64,000 nucleotides of DNA from Amphiura filiformis (lineage: Eukaryota; Echinodermata; Ophiuroidea; Amphilepidida; Amphiuridae): NCBI RefSeq assembly GCF_039555335.1, contig NC_092640.1:35520784-35584783 (forward strand), written 5' to 3'. The notes under the pieces are model-generated. The model was not told the DNA's origin, did not search any database, and worked only from the letters and a program-made list of their open reading frames with translations. The translations under genes and the position numbers were made by a program. Positions 23,263 through 34,998 of the stretch are shown in pieces (the first letter of the stretch is position 1; each line of letters starts with the position of its first letter).

Positions 23263-25435
23263 GCGGCCTATCTGCTGTGTCATAGCATGACATCAGTCAA
23301 TATGAGACATTAAATATTAAATGCGAGGATCCAGAGGATACATGCCTGAGAAAATATATAATAATTAAAGAAATGGAGCTCAGACAAACTGGCATTATAA
23401 TAAAGGAGAGAAAAAATCAGAACCGTTCGGATTCGAACCAGCGTGCACTAACGATTACATGTCGTTCAGCTCACCACCACACGCCATAACAGCTCATGGC
23501 GGATCAGCCGGCGAATTGAACATGTAATGATTTTATGATAAGGATAATGAACTGAGTGCAATGCATTCGTCAAGATAATCGCACGCGCCGTGGAGTTATT
23601 GCATTTAGCTCGAGAGCCGATAGGCTCAAGAGCTAAATGCAATAACTCCATGGCAAGTGCAATTATCTTGACGAATGCATTTGCACGAGTACATTATCCG
23701 TCATACACTTTGAGTGTAGGCCTATTAAAACAATAGGCAATATTAATTGCTGCATTCATTATATTAGTTTTAATATTAGGAAAATATCTTACATTTTAAA
23801 AACACCGTCAGGACATTGACCAGCTACGTAGCATTTAACTGGTAAAGAAAATCAATCCCTGTATAACTTAGCTATCAATGGTATCGATTGCGCCATACGT
23901 CATACTTTAGTAACTTATTCACGCATGGTTTGTAACCAATTGACTTTATGTTGTGATCATTTAGAGCACTGAACCAGTTCTCCTGGAAACGATCGATTTA
24001 GATGTCCGACTAGTACTACGGTGAATATCAACTGGACTTTATAGCTCTATAATTTGAACTTTAAAATCTACTTATATTAAAACACACGACATTGGGATTT
24101 AACAATTTGTTCAGTATTATCATAGGCCTTCAAACACATGTGTTTGAAGGCCTATGGTATTATAAAGCCTGATCATGATATTATGCGCTAGTGTGTGTTT
24201 CCCGGCCCGGCTATGTTATTTTAGATATAGGCCTACATGTATTTCATTTGTAAAATGCTGAATATTTTGCAATGGTGTCATCTTGTATAATTATGATCCA
24301 CCTGTTTTTGGCCCTTTTTAATTAATAGAAGCTCGATTATTCTCATTTGATGTTTGATTTATTTGAGGTCATTAATCATAATTTATGACAATGATCTTTG
24401 CACGAGCGATTGCCGAATAGGGTGCAACTCTACTAGTCTTATTACAAGACTGCCCTACCTCAACCCTAAACCCTAACCCTAAACTCCGTAAACGAGGACT
24501 GGACTCACGTCTAGCGAGTTGCACCCTATTCGGTAATTGTACCCTATTATAGAACACCGTTTGTAACTATACCATTTTAACACCACAGAATGTATATTCG
24601 TACTTTTTGATGGTATATATATCGAACAGACAATTATATAGTTATGTGACCTCTGTGTCGAAAGCGTCACCTAACTCTACTATATGGTAAATGTGAAAGT
24701 AGTATTTCTAGTATTTGAGCGTGCACGTATTATCTAGAATCTATTGTTTAGCGTGCAGGTTTTAGATAATGCATTGTTTAGCGTGCAGGTTTATATAATT
24801 TGGGCTGTGGAGGGTAGTTCGCGAAAATAATGCACGGGAGAAGAATACATAACGATGAATAGAAACGGGCACTAGAAGTGTATTCTCTCGTAAATGTCCC
24901 ACGGCCAATGTAAATTAATTATAATTAGAGAGGGCGGCCTATCTGCTGTGTCATAGCATGACATCAGTCAATATGAGACATTAAATATTAAATGCGAGGA
25001 TCCAGAGGATACATGCCTGAGAAAATATATAATAATTAAAGAAATGGAGCTCAGACAAACTGGCATTATAATAAAGGAGAGAAAAAATCAGAACCGTTCG
25101 GATTCGAACCAGCGTGCACTAACGATTACATGTCGTTCAGCTCACCACCACACGCCATAACAGCTCATGGCGGATCAGCCGGCGAATTGAACATGTAATG
25201 ATTTTATTCTCTCGTAAATGTCCCACGGCCAATGTAAATTAATTATAATTAGAGAGGGCGGCCTATCTGCTGTGTCATAGCATGACATCAGTCAATATGA
25301 GACATTAAATATTAAATGCGAGGATCCAGAGGATACATGCCTGAGAAAATATATAATAATTAAAGAAATGGAGCTCAGACAAACTGACATTATAATAAAG
25401 GAGAGAAAAATCAGAACCGTTCGGATTTACGAGAG
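23248..25435 (+). repeat. 324-bp satellite, forward copies (interrupted)
   Basis: Monomers begin at AGAGAGGGCGGCC. One monomer is split into 23248-23536 and 24884-24926 by the element at 23537-24880. The next starts at 24927 and another at 25251, exactly 324 bp apart; the last is truncated near 25435. Read on the - strand each monomer has GTGGTGGTGAGCTG and GGTTCGAATCC, resembling pol III A and B boxes. Flanking bases do not form an acceptor stem, so this is a SINE- or tRNA-derived satellite, not tRNA genes. Confidence 0.9.
23537..24880 (-). mobile_element. 1.34-kb unclassified element with 3-bp TAT target duplication
   Basis: It interrupts a satellite monomer: TTTTAT before and TAT-TCTCTCG after, where intact monomers read TTTTATTCTCTCG. 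The inverted copy at 51356-52701 is flanked by ATA on both sides, the same target on the other strand. One end is GATAAGGATAATGAAC, the other AACGGGCACTAGAAGTG; there are no clear TIRs. Inside are a 69-bp-arm hairpin next to one end (23544-23698), a perfect 36-bp palindrome (24121-24156) and CCCTAA repeats inside an inverted repeat (24410-24545). Confidence 0.8.
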
Positions 25436-25514
25436 AAAAAATCATTACATGTTCAATTCGCCGGCTGATCCGCCATGAGCTGTTATGGCGTGTGGTGGTG
25501 AGCTGAACGACATG
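25436..25514 (-). repeat. Inverted satellite fragment
   Basis: A short piece of the 324-bp monomer in reverse orientation (ATTACATGTTCAATTCGCC onward) is joined to a poly-A run, then to the second copy of the segmental duplication. Confidence 0.75.
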
Positions 25515-26345
25515 TAATAAAAAAAAATAGGTCTTTTTGGGAAAACAAATCCATATCTTCAATATGAAAGGTCAAAATTTTCAATTGATCGTCGGCTTTT
25601 CCTCCGAGCTACATAAATCATTAGATTTATAAAATTTACTTCGAGGACTGTTATATATCAAAAATGTGAAAAATATAAAAATTTTATAATTTGTCATAAA
25701 ATTTGCATTATTTGTCATAAAATTTGCATTATATCGTGAATTTCAAAAACTGAAAATTATTTTATATCAGAAAGACATTCTTCGTACATTCAGAATGCAA
25801 TTCGATATGTTTGATGTGCTCTCGTGTCCCACAAAAATACTGTCGAAACGCTCAAAACGCTCATTCCAGATCCCTTAATAAATGTCACATCAAACCGTGA
25901 AGATTTTGTGGTTGTCAATTTGGACGGTGTGTGTATAGCTACATTTTAACGAAAATCTCATTTAAGACATTAAAAGAGCTTGCGATTTCAAACGTACGTT
26001 TCAAACGCCCTTGCAGCTATTCAAAATACCATCACATGAGAGTGATTTTGAATAGATACACGGGCGTTTGAAACGTACGTTTGGAAATCACAAGCTCTCT
26101 ATTGTTGCGGTGAGCTCTCGATATATTAAGGAGTACAAAATGCGATCTGGTACAAAGAAATAATTATTCATTTACTCAAACCACTTCCTTGAAATAGTTT
26201 TTGCTATGCAGTTGTGTTGATATTATTCAGCACTAAGTTTTGGATTTGAAAAAAATGTCCTGTTTTGTCAAATGAAGCACATCCAATCTTATTGCTATAG
26301 TTGAAACTTATTGGCAATGAAAATAAACATTTTATATTTATTATA
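25515..26345 (+). repeat. Segmental duplication, copy 2
   Basis: Nearly identical to 22426-23262, including the TTAA element's right half and the foldback hairpin. Only scattered one-base indels separate the copies, so the duplication is recent. Confidence 0.9.
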
Positions 26346-26604
26346 ATTAGAGGGCTGTGTCATATCTGCAATATGAGACATGTAAATCGAGGATCCAGAG
26401 GATACATGACATCAGTCAATTCGAACCAGCGTGAGATTACATGTTAAATATTAAATGCGAGGATCCAGAGGATACATGCCTGAGAAATGCCTGATATATA
26501 ATAATTAAAGAAATGGAGCTCAGACAAACTGGCATTATAATAAAGGAGAGAAAAAATCAGAACCGTTCGGATTCGAACCAGCGTGCACTAACGATTACAT
26601 GTCG
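26346..26604 (+). repeat. Scrambled satellite monomers
   Basis: Satellite words appear out of order and partly doubled: GAGGATCCAGAGGATACATG occurs twice within 80 bp, and TCAGTCAAT is joined to TTCGAACCAGCGTG. The second half is a normal forward monomer piece ending in the inversion junction near 26605. This may be replication-based rearrangement or a local assembly error. Confidence 0.7.
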
Positions 26605-28055
26605 TTCAGGCTCACCGCCATGAGCTGTTATGGCGTGTGGTGGTGAGCTGAACGACATGTAATCGTTAGTGCACGCTGGTTCGAATCAACGGTTCTGATT
26701 TTTCTCTCCTTTATTATAATGCCAGTTTGTCTGAGCTCCATTTCTTTAATTATTATATATTTTCTCAGGCATGTATCCTCTGGATCCTCGCATTTAATAT
26801 TTAATGTCTCATATTGACTGATGTCATGCTATGACACAGCAGATATAGGCCGCCCTCTCTAATTATAATTAATTTACATTGGCCGTGGGACATTTACGAG
26901 AGAATAAAATCATTACATGTTCAATTCGCCAGCTGATCCGCCATGAGCTGTTATGGCGTGTGGTGGTGAGCTGAACGACATGTAATCGTTAGTGCACGCT
27001 GGTTCGAATCCGAACGGTTCTGATTTTTTCTCTCCTTTATTATAATGCCAGTTTGTCTGAGCTCCATTTCTTTAATTATTATATATTTTCTCAGGCATGT
27101 ATCCTCTGGATCCTCGCATTTAATATTTAATGTCTCATATTGACTGATGTCATGCTATGACACAGCAGATAGGCCGCCCTCTCTAATTATAATTAATTTA
27201 CATTGGCCGTGCGACATTTACGAGAGAATAAAATCATTACATGTTCAATTCGCCGGCTGATCCGCCATGAGCTGTTATGGCGTGTGGTGGTGAGCTGAAC
27301 GACATGTAATCGTTAGTGCACGCTGGTTCGAATCCGAACGGTTCTGATTTTTTCTCTCCTTTATTATAATGCCAGTTTGTCTGAGCTCCATTTCTTTAAT
27401 TATTATATATTTTCTCAGGCATGTATCCTCTGGATCCTCGCATTTAATATTTAATGTCTCATATTGACTGATGTCATGCTATGACACAGCAGATAGGCCG
27501 GCCTCTCTAATTATAATTAATTTACATTGGCCGTGGGACATTTACGAGAGAATAAAATCATTACATGTTCAATTCGCCGGCTGATCCGCCATGAGCTGTT
27601 ATGGCGTGTGGTGGTGAGCTGAACGACATGTAATCGTTAGTGCACGCTGGTTCGAATCCGAACGGTTCTGATTTTTTCTCTCCTTTATTATAATGCCAGT
27701 TTGTCTGAGCTCCATTTCTTTAATTATTATATATTTTCTCAGGCATGTATCCTCTGGATCCTCGCATTTAATATTTAATGTCTCATATTGACTGATGTCA
27801 TGCTATGACACAGCAGATAGGCCGCCCTCTCTAATTATAATTAATTTACATTGGCCGTGGGACGTTTACGAGAGAATAAAATCATTACATGTTCAATTCG
27901 CCGGCTGATCCGCCATGAGCTGTTATGGCGTGTGGTGGTGAGCTGAACGACATGTAATCGTTAGTGCACGCTGGTTCGAATCCGAACGGTTCTGATTTTT
28001 TCTCTCCTTTATTATAATGCCAGTTTGTCTGAGCTCCATTTCTTTAATTATTTTA
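26605..28055 (-). repeat. 324-bp satellite, reverse array
   Basis: Four and a half head-to-tail monomers in the opposite orientation to 23248-25435. The anchor TCAATTCGCC occurs at 26921, 27245, 27569 and 27893, exactly 324 bp apart. Monomers are almost identical, so the array is young or homogenised. Each carries the tRNA-like A/B boxes on the + strand here (for example GGTTCGAATCC near 27000). Confidence 0.93.
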
Positions 28056-28059
28056 TATT

Positions 28060-28480
28060 TATGAATTTATTTAGGAAAAGGCCAACAAGAGAGACCTCAC
28101 CTCACAGTGGCTTAGCATCATAGGGGCATGGGGGATTGCTGAAAACGGCTCGTGGGGGTGGCACTCGACTTTGGAAGTGACGGGGATGTGCGGAAAGCAG
28201 TACGAAACTAGGGGTCTTTCAGTGAGAACCTAGACACCGAAAGGGGGGGGGGTCTTTCAGTGAGAAGGTCCCAAAACAAGGGGAGAGGGTCTTTCCGTGA
28301 GACTGGGAAAAATCTGACCAAAAAAGGGGGTCATTCAGTGAGACTGGGAAAAATTTTGGTCACGATATAAAAGTTGATACAAAATTTTCAAAATTTATAA
28401 AAAATTGACAGATTTTGACAAATTTGAAGAAAAATAATGAAAAAAGGGCTATTATCAGAAATTTTCCCGAAATTTTTGAA
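28060..28480. repeat. GGGGTCTTTCAGTGAGA-type repeat
   Basis: Several imperfect copies of GGGTCTTTCAGTGAGA-CTGGGAAAAA occur at 28200-28370. The opening GGGGGTGGCACTCGACTTTGG resembles the ends of the elements at 34333-34998 and 53769-54309. Non-coding. Confidence 0.6.
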
Positions 28481-28499
28481 CAGGAAAACAAAAACTAGA

Positions 28500-29335
28500 G
28501 GGCCTTATTTTTGCACACAAATACGGCTATACCCGCACGTTATCGGTGTACACAAACTTATAGTCCTTATTTACTGAGGACTTAAAATAAAGAAATTAAA
28601 AAGTCGCCCAATTGGGCGGAAAATGTAAAAAGTGGTAGACCAAGTCACAAGCTTTAAGGTTGCACACTCGTAGCACTTAAAATAAAGAAATGTTTTAGCG
28701 TTTGGGGCCTTGGGCCCATATTATATACACATGGGGCTCATATATACATATAACAGTATAATGCTAAAGACCTATAAGTGTACCAAATCTGAACTCTGTA
28801 GCTACTTTATTTGCTGAGAAACGGCCGGCCCTTTGTTTAACATTTCGGCCTCTGGGGCCCCTAGCCTTAAACATCTGGGGCCAAAATGGACAAAAGGCAT
28901 ATTTACAAGTTAGGGCCTATAAGTGTGCCACATATGATCCCTAGTGCCCTTGTAGTTTTATAGCTAGACTCGTCAATCTGTTGCCCCATGTTTGTAACAT
29001 TTCGGGCCCTGGGGCCCATAATGTATGGGGCTCATGTATACTTGTATATATAGAGTACCCTTGGGGCTATCAGTGAGTCAACTCAGGGCCCTGAGGCTTT
29101 CATTTGATGAGAAACAGCATGCTTTGTATGGGGCTCGTGACCTTTGACCTCTGGGGCCAAGATGGGCAAAGGATACATCTACGGGGTAGGGCCCATAATT
29201 GTACCAAATATGGGCCCTGGGGCCTTTGTAGTTTTAGCGCTAGCCTTGACGGAATGATGTGCTTGATGACGGAGGATAATAAACCACAGGATAACAATAT
29301 ACCCGCCCATGCATCGCATGCGGGTATAACAAGGG
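28500..29335 (+). repeat. Dispersed relative of the DR1 repeat
   Basis: Repeated TGGGGCCC, GGGCCCATAxTxTAC and TTGTAGTTTTA words match the 20420-20905 family. TGACCTTTGACCTCTGGGG is present at 29138-29155 with a perfect DR1. Like the 20-kb copy it ends with an ACAATAT plus hairpin (ATACCCGC/GCGGGTAT, 29299-29327). Confidence 0.65.
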
Positions 29336-30975
29336 GTAATTGGGTGAGAGGGTGTTCAATAAAACAAAAGAGGAGGTCATTGGATGATTCAATTATTTGT
29401 GACTAATTAGCTAGTCTCCTTCACAGGCCCGAGACTACGAATTGGCTTGCGATGAGTCTGAACTCCCAAATTGTCGTGGAATCTAGGCCTATGAGAAAAG
29501 GAAATTTCCTTATAAGGCCCCAAACTTAATTTCAGGAATTAAAAGATTAGATTACCATAAAAACGAAACAGTAATCTTTAGTAGGGACATATGCAACTTG
29601 TATATAGATATTCAATCTTCTTTTGTCAGTCTACATTTTATTTCACTAAATCCACTCACTCTGCCTTCTAAACCAGACACATACATTGTAACGCGATTGG
29701 GTATCACAAATTGGTAGGCCTATATAAGATGTACAGTTAATATTCATATATTCCTTTTTACACACAAAATATTTGATTGAAAACCCACCCACTTGGTTAT
29801 TTCTAAAGGATGCAGGCTTCCTAAGCCTGTGCATTTAGGCCTATTCTAACACTTTTAGAAACGGGTCAGCTTGGTGCACTGCATCAATTGTGGATTTACT
29901 GCGTCAGGTAATCAATAAATTGAAGCGCCCCACACCGACATCGCCTGGGTAATAATTACTTTGTACAGCAGAGACACTAAAATCAATACCCGGGATCGAT
30001 ACACGTGAATGTGCTATGCACGATTTGATATTCAGACGAATGAGACGATAAATCTTTGGATACCGGGGTGAAAATGATGAATATATCTCGTAATTTTTTA
30101 AAATTCAAAAGCAAAGCAGCCATATTGTTTTGCTTGCACTTGAATATATGTGTTGAAATGATATGATAGTAGTTAGCTTGCGTATTGAAAAAGAACCGTA
30201 CGCATTGAGCTCAAAAACTGACAATAATTCTGATTTTATAGCGCAGCGTAGGCCACTTGTGGAGGCAGTCTAAAAGCAGATGACCTCATGGCGTATACCA
30301 CGCTCACTCACACACAGAGAGGTCAGTCGTCACCAGGCTATTGTCAATAGCCTTAGTCGGATGTCCCTCGGCCCATTATGCATCTCAAAACTATTAAACA
30401 GGTCGGAACAAAATGGCCATGCGTGGCTGTGCATGCATGGCGATTTCCGCCATGAAGATATCGGGGCGATGGGTGCACACCAGTAAATCGGCCCCATTGA
30501 CTTTGTGTACAAACAGGGTCCGGGAAAACGTCATTTTCTTGACTCCAGAGCGACTTAGTTCTTCAAAACTTACCCTTTCTGCAAGTTGAAGGTCAGATGA
30601 AGACATCCATTGTAGAAATTATATATGGAGTCCAGCATTTTTTCCAGAAAATGCCGACTAGATCACCCTATAGCCCATGCAGCCTACGCCACCTATAAAT
30701 TACGAATAGCTTGGTGTTTCTGAAATGTAACACATTTTGAAAGTTTAGCCAAATCGTCATAAAAAGTCGGATCCTGCTCATTTTTCACAGACAATCTATT
30801 TCCCAGACCTAAATGAGGAATAAATATGAATCAGGGGCTAACAGTTGGGTTTTAAGCCTTTTCTAATGTATTTATTTTCTCCCAGGGTGTAGGAGACTTG
30901 TATTTACTGGTGTGCACTCCGATGACACTGTGCGCCCTAACTATAGTGAATAATGCGGCACTTTAAACCGTGACA
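29336..30975. other. Mostly unique sequence without a confirmed gene
   Basis: 29336-30240 is AT-rich with nothing recognised. 30240-30700 is more GC-balanced. On the - strand it contains ATG at 30606 followed by a short open stretch and a good donor (GAAAG-GTAAGT at 30571-30577), which could be a first exon, but no partner exon was found. Confidence 0.3.
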
Positions 30976-32046
30976 TCCCGCTATCTCTAAGGACCGCTAT
31001 TTCTATGGTTCGCTATCTCTAAGGTTCGCTATCACTAACGTGTAAAGTCTATGGAGATCAGAATCCCGCTATCTCTAATAGAGAAAAGGGTTCGCTAATT
31101 TGGAATAATTAAGGTTCGCTAGTTCTAAGGTTCGATATCACTAATTTTAAATAAGGTTCGCTATCACTAATTTAAAATAAGGTTCGCTATCACTAATTTT
31201 GAATAAGGTCCGCTATCACTAATTTATTGAAGGTTTGCTATCTCTAAGGTTCGCTATCACTAATTGCAATAAAGGTCCGCTATACCTAAGGTTCGCTATC
31301 ACTAATTTTGTTTAAGGTTCGCTATATCCCTAATTAATTAAGGTTCGCTATCTTTAAGTTTCGCTATCACTAATTTCAATTAAGGTTCGCTATGCCTAAG
31401 GTTCGTTATCACTAATCTTAAATAAGGGCCACTATCTCTAATTTTAAATACGGTCCGCTATCTCTAATTTCAAATAAGGCCCGCTATCTCTAATTTTAAA
31501 TAAGGACCGCTATAGCGAACCTTATTTGAAATTAGAGATAGCGAACCTTATTTGAAATTAGAGATAGCGAACCTTATTTAAAATTAGAGATAGCGAGCCT
31601 TATTTGAAATTAGTGATAGCGAACCTTAGAGATAACGAACCTTAGAGATAGCGAACCTTAGAGATAGCGGACCTTATTTAAAATGAGAGAGAGCGAATCT
31701 TGGGGATACCGGGATTGTTAAAATTAGAGATAGCGGACCTTATTTAAAATGAGAGAGAGCGAACCTTAGGGATACCGGGATTGTTAAAATTAGAGATAGC
31801 GGACCTTATTTTAAATTAGTGATAGCGAACCTTAGAGATAGCGAACCTTCAATAAATTAGTGATAGCGGACCTTATTTAAAATTAGAGATAGCGAACCGT
31901 ATTTAAAATTAGTGATATCGAACCTTAGAAATACCGAACCTTAATAAAAATTGTAAAGGTATTGTGGAACTTGTTCGTAATTAGTGATAACGAACCTATA
32001 GGGATAGCGAACCTTAGAGATAGCGGTCCTTAGAGATAGCGAACCG
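30976..32046. repeat. Inverted minisatellite built from GGTTCGCTATCxCTAA
   Basis: From 30976 to about 31508 the unit GGTTCGCTATCACTAATTTxAAATAA repeats in forward orientation. From about 31517 to 32046 it repeats in reverse (TTAGAGATAGCGAACC). The switch point CGCTATAGCG lies at 31508-31517. Units alternate between a bare 18-bp core and a core plus AT-rich spacer of 31-37 bp, with CTCT/CACT and GGTTCG/GGTCCG variants. There is no open frame and no flanking gene that would explain it. Confidence 0.9.
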
Positions 32047-32895
32047 TCGCCCTTTGAACAACATGCTAATTTTAGTGCCAGTTCCATGTTTGATTATCAT
32101 GTGGATTTTTTTACAAGTCTTAACAAGAATTTAAACGAATTGTTAAACGTTTGTAAAAAATACCAATTCCTCTCCAAAAGAATAAAAACAGGGCATGTTA
32201 TTCAAAATAACAGTTAAACTAAAATTTGGCAAACATGAACATGTGATGCGAGCCGCTGGCAATTGGAAATGTATTGCTCATTTTCATTATCCTAACCAGC
32301 ACGTATTTCAGGGATTTTCCCCGTAGCCTTCCGCACAATTCATAAAATACATACACTTATATATATATATATATATATATGTATAGTCTTAATAGTCCAA
32401 TAGATTTCCGTAAACATTGTGCAAACCATGTTAAATTTGCCATATTTGGCAGAGACACAGTACTTATGGAGCTAATCATTAGGCCAAAAAAACCAAACAA
32501 GTTTGTTTCCTGTAGCGCGCGCATTTCGTTTTTGACGGCTTATTTTGCGCATTAGAATTTTTTTCACTTACAAAGGACCCCCCCAAAAAAAACAACCCGG
32601 AAAATCGCAAAAAAATAATATAAAACACTACTGGAGAGAACATTTACACATTACACAAACGAGCGTAGTGATAAACTACTGGAGAAAACATCACACATTT
32701 TTATAAATACCTTTTTTAATCTGCAGGTTGAAAGGGGATCATAAATATTCTTGATTATGAAGAAATACAATTTTTTTTTTGGGTGTCGGAGAGACCCACT
32801 GTAAATTCCCATTCCAATTTGCAGTAAAAAAGTTGTTTTTTTTTTATTTCAAGGCATGGCATTTGACTTTTTAGACCTGCTATACAGGAAACAAA
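32047..32895. other. AT-rich sequence with a short (AT)n run
   Basis: TATATA run at 32358-32382; poly-C/poly-A run near 32578-32592. No gene supported. Confidence 0.45.
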
Positions 32896-32899
32896 CATG

Positions 32900-33300
32900 T
32901 TTTTTGTGGAAAAGGTCATTGAACTTTTACACGGGGGTTAAGTTCAAAATTACGCGGACTTGGTTAAAAATAATAATAATTTATTCGTCTAGTCATAAGG
33001 ATTCAGAACAAGTTAGTTTGACGTATCTACGACTTACGGTTATAGAGTTATGGACAAATAGGTAACATTGTGAAGTCATAGGTCGAATTTTGGCTTTACA
33101 GGGGACGAAATTGACGTCACAATATTACACTTTTGCCCATAACTCCGTAACCATACGTCATAGACAGGTCAAAGTATATACCTTTTCTGAACCCTTATGG
33201 CCAGAGGATGACGATGATGTGAATTGTGAGTACGTTTGAATAACTTTGAACTTGACCGTCTGTACAAAGTTCAATGACCTTTTTCCACTAAATGAGGGGT
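32900..33300. repeat. Imperfect inverted repeat
   Basis: GGAAAAGGTCATTGAACTTT (from 32909) is mirrored by AAGTTCAATGACCTTTTTCC (33269-33288). A second inner pair, CATAAGGATTCAGAA and TTCTGAACCCTTATGG, lies at about 32994 and 33198. About 400 bp in all, probably an old foldback element. Confidence 0.7.
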
Positions 33301-34332
33301 GCTGTTGAAATGTCTCCATTTAATCACCTCTATGAAGTACTATTACTCTGCCAAATACGGCAACTTTAACACGATTTGCACGATTGTAGTGCCTATGAAC
33401 TGAAATCTCTTGAACTACAAGTTTCTTTTATTTATACAACTATCTGATTACGTGGTTCGTCATTATTCGCTTTAACCCAAATTGGTTCGTACCGTGCGGC
33501 TGCGTTCAATAGTTAATAAGTCAGTATCGGTGTTTAATATTGGGAAAATCACGACAGCTCTGGTATCAGTTGATGGTATAGAATTATTATAAAGAAGGTC
33601 AGTATTGTAATATATATATACATAGGCCTATATCAAAATTATATAAAGTTTAATTGTATGTAATAATTTCATTTCCTGCAATTTAGGGAGTGTTCATAAA
33701 TACCCGGGGGGGGGGGGGGCGGGGAAAAAGGAAGGGGACAAAAAAAGTTTAGGACCGTAAAAGAGGGGGCACCAAATAAAGTTTTTATGTGTTTCAAAAG
33801 GGGGGGGGGGCAAAAAGTTTTCTGCTTTAAAACCCAAAATATCTGCGCGCTTCGCGTGCATTGAGACGCTCTAGATATCACTTTTAATTCATCACAGTTC
33901 ATGGGTAAGTTTTGGTTTTCAATGGTTTTGTTTGAATGTTGGCACTTCGTGGACGTAGTTCTATCAATATAACATTAAAGATGATCAGTGACATGCAACA
34001 TCATGCACTATTAATGTATCCTATGATGGTTGCAGAGCCTCAGTTTCAGCCTTTGTTGTTACTACGTTTTGTACAATGAGGCTACTAACTACTAAATCAC
34101 AATCTGGGTAGGTATGGGAAATACTGGTATTTTATTATAGAATTTTATATCTCTACATAGTAGGCTACAAACATGGTTGTGCACCAATCTGGTCCAAAAC
34201 AGGGAAAAATACAACTAAATCAAGAAAATATTGCAAATTAATTGAATTTCTTTGCACGTAAACTGCGCACTTAAGTTTACTATTTCTCATGCGGAATAAT
34301 TTTGTTCACATAGGCCCATGGCCGGTAAATTA
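33301..34332. other. Non-coding, with G-rich repeat 33688-33860
   Basis: GGGAGTGTTCATAAATACCCGG followed by G runs and AAAGTTT words (33688-33830) is another copy of the G-run module found at 35500-35655 and 36190-36340. The rest shows nothing recognisable. Confidence 0.5.
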
Positions 34333-34998
34333 ACTCCCGGGTGGCGGGGGCACTTCAATTTGAAATGGATATAGGTGTAGGGCTGGCACTTTCACAGTAA
34401 GGGGCATTCTGTGAGAGCAAAATGTAAAAAATATGGGGTCAATGGGTGAGAGCATGATTTTTGGCATTCGGTGAGAGCAAAATGTAAAAAATATGGGGTC
34501 ATTGGGTGAGAACATGACCTTTTTTTTTAAAGGAACCTTTGGGTGAGAGCCGAAACAGCGCCACAGAAACCTCGAACATCTAATTTCTCGTTCTAAATGG
34601 CTTTAAATTTCTTTGTTTTTTCAAAATAAGTAACAAAATCAGTGATAGATGAAATTTGTTGTTCAAATTGAAAAATAAGGGGTCTTCGGGTGACAGAGCA
34701 TGTGTTTGTAAAAAAATATGGGGTCTTTGGGTGACAGCGACGCCGAAAAAGGGGGTCTTAACAGCCCTACATACGCGTCACTTTCAAAGTGGGAGTGCCC
34801 CCCCCCCCGGGATAAATGTTCAAATTAAACTTGTAAGGGTCTTCGGGTGACAGATCAAATGGAAAAATAGGGGTTTTTCTGGTGACAGAGCATGTGTTGG
34901 TAAAAAAATATGGGGTCTTTGGGTGATAGCGACGCTGAAAAAGGGGGTCGCAACAGCCCTACATACGGCGTCACCTCCAAAGTGGGAGTGCCCCGGGG
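34333..34998. repeat. GGGTGAGAG/GGGTGACAG repeat with inverted ends and an internal tandem duplication
   Basis: CCCGGGTGGCGGGGGCACTT (34336-34355) is mirrored by AAAGTGGGAGTGCCCC (34786-34801). Inside, AAAAATATGGGGTCxxTGGGTGA repeats. The last ~180 bp (34655-34815) is duplicated at 34833-34998. Similar ends occur at 28148 and 53769-54309. Confidence 0.7.

Noticed and set aside
26605-28055. Cluster of tRNA genes
   Set aside because: A- and B-box-like words are present, but the flanks do not pair as an acceptor stem and no anticodon arm can be drawn. The units are satellite monomers.
30976-32046. CRISPR-like array
   Set aside because: Repeats are short and variable, spacers are AT-rich variants rather than unique, the array inverts midway and the genome is animal.
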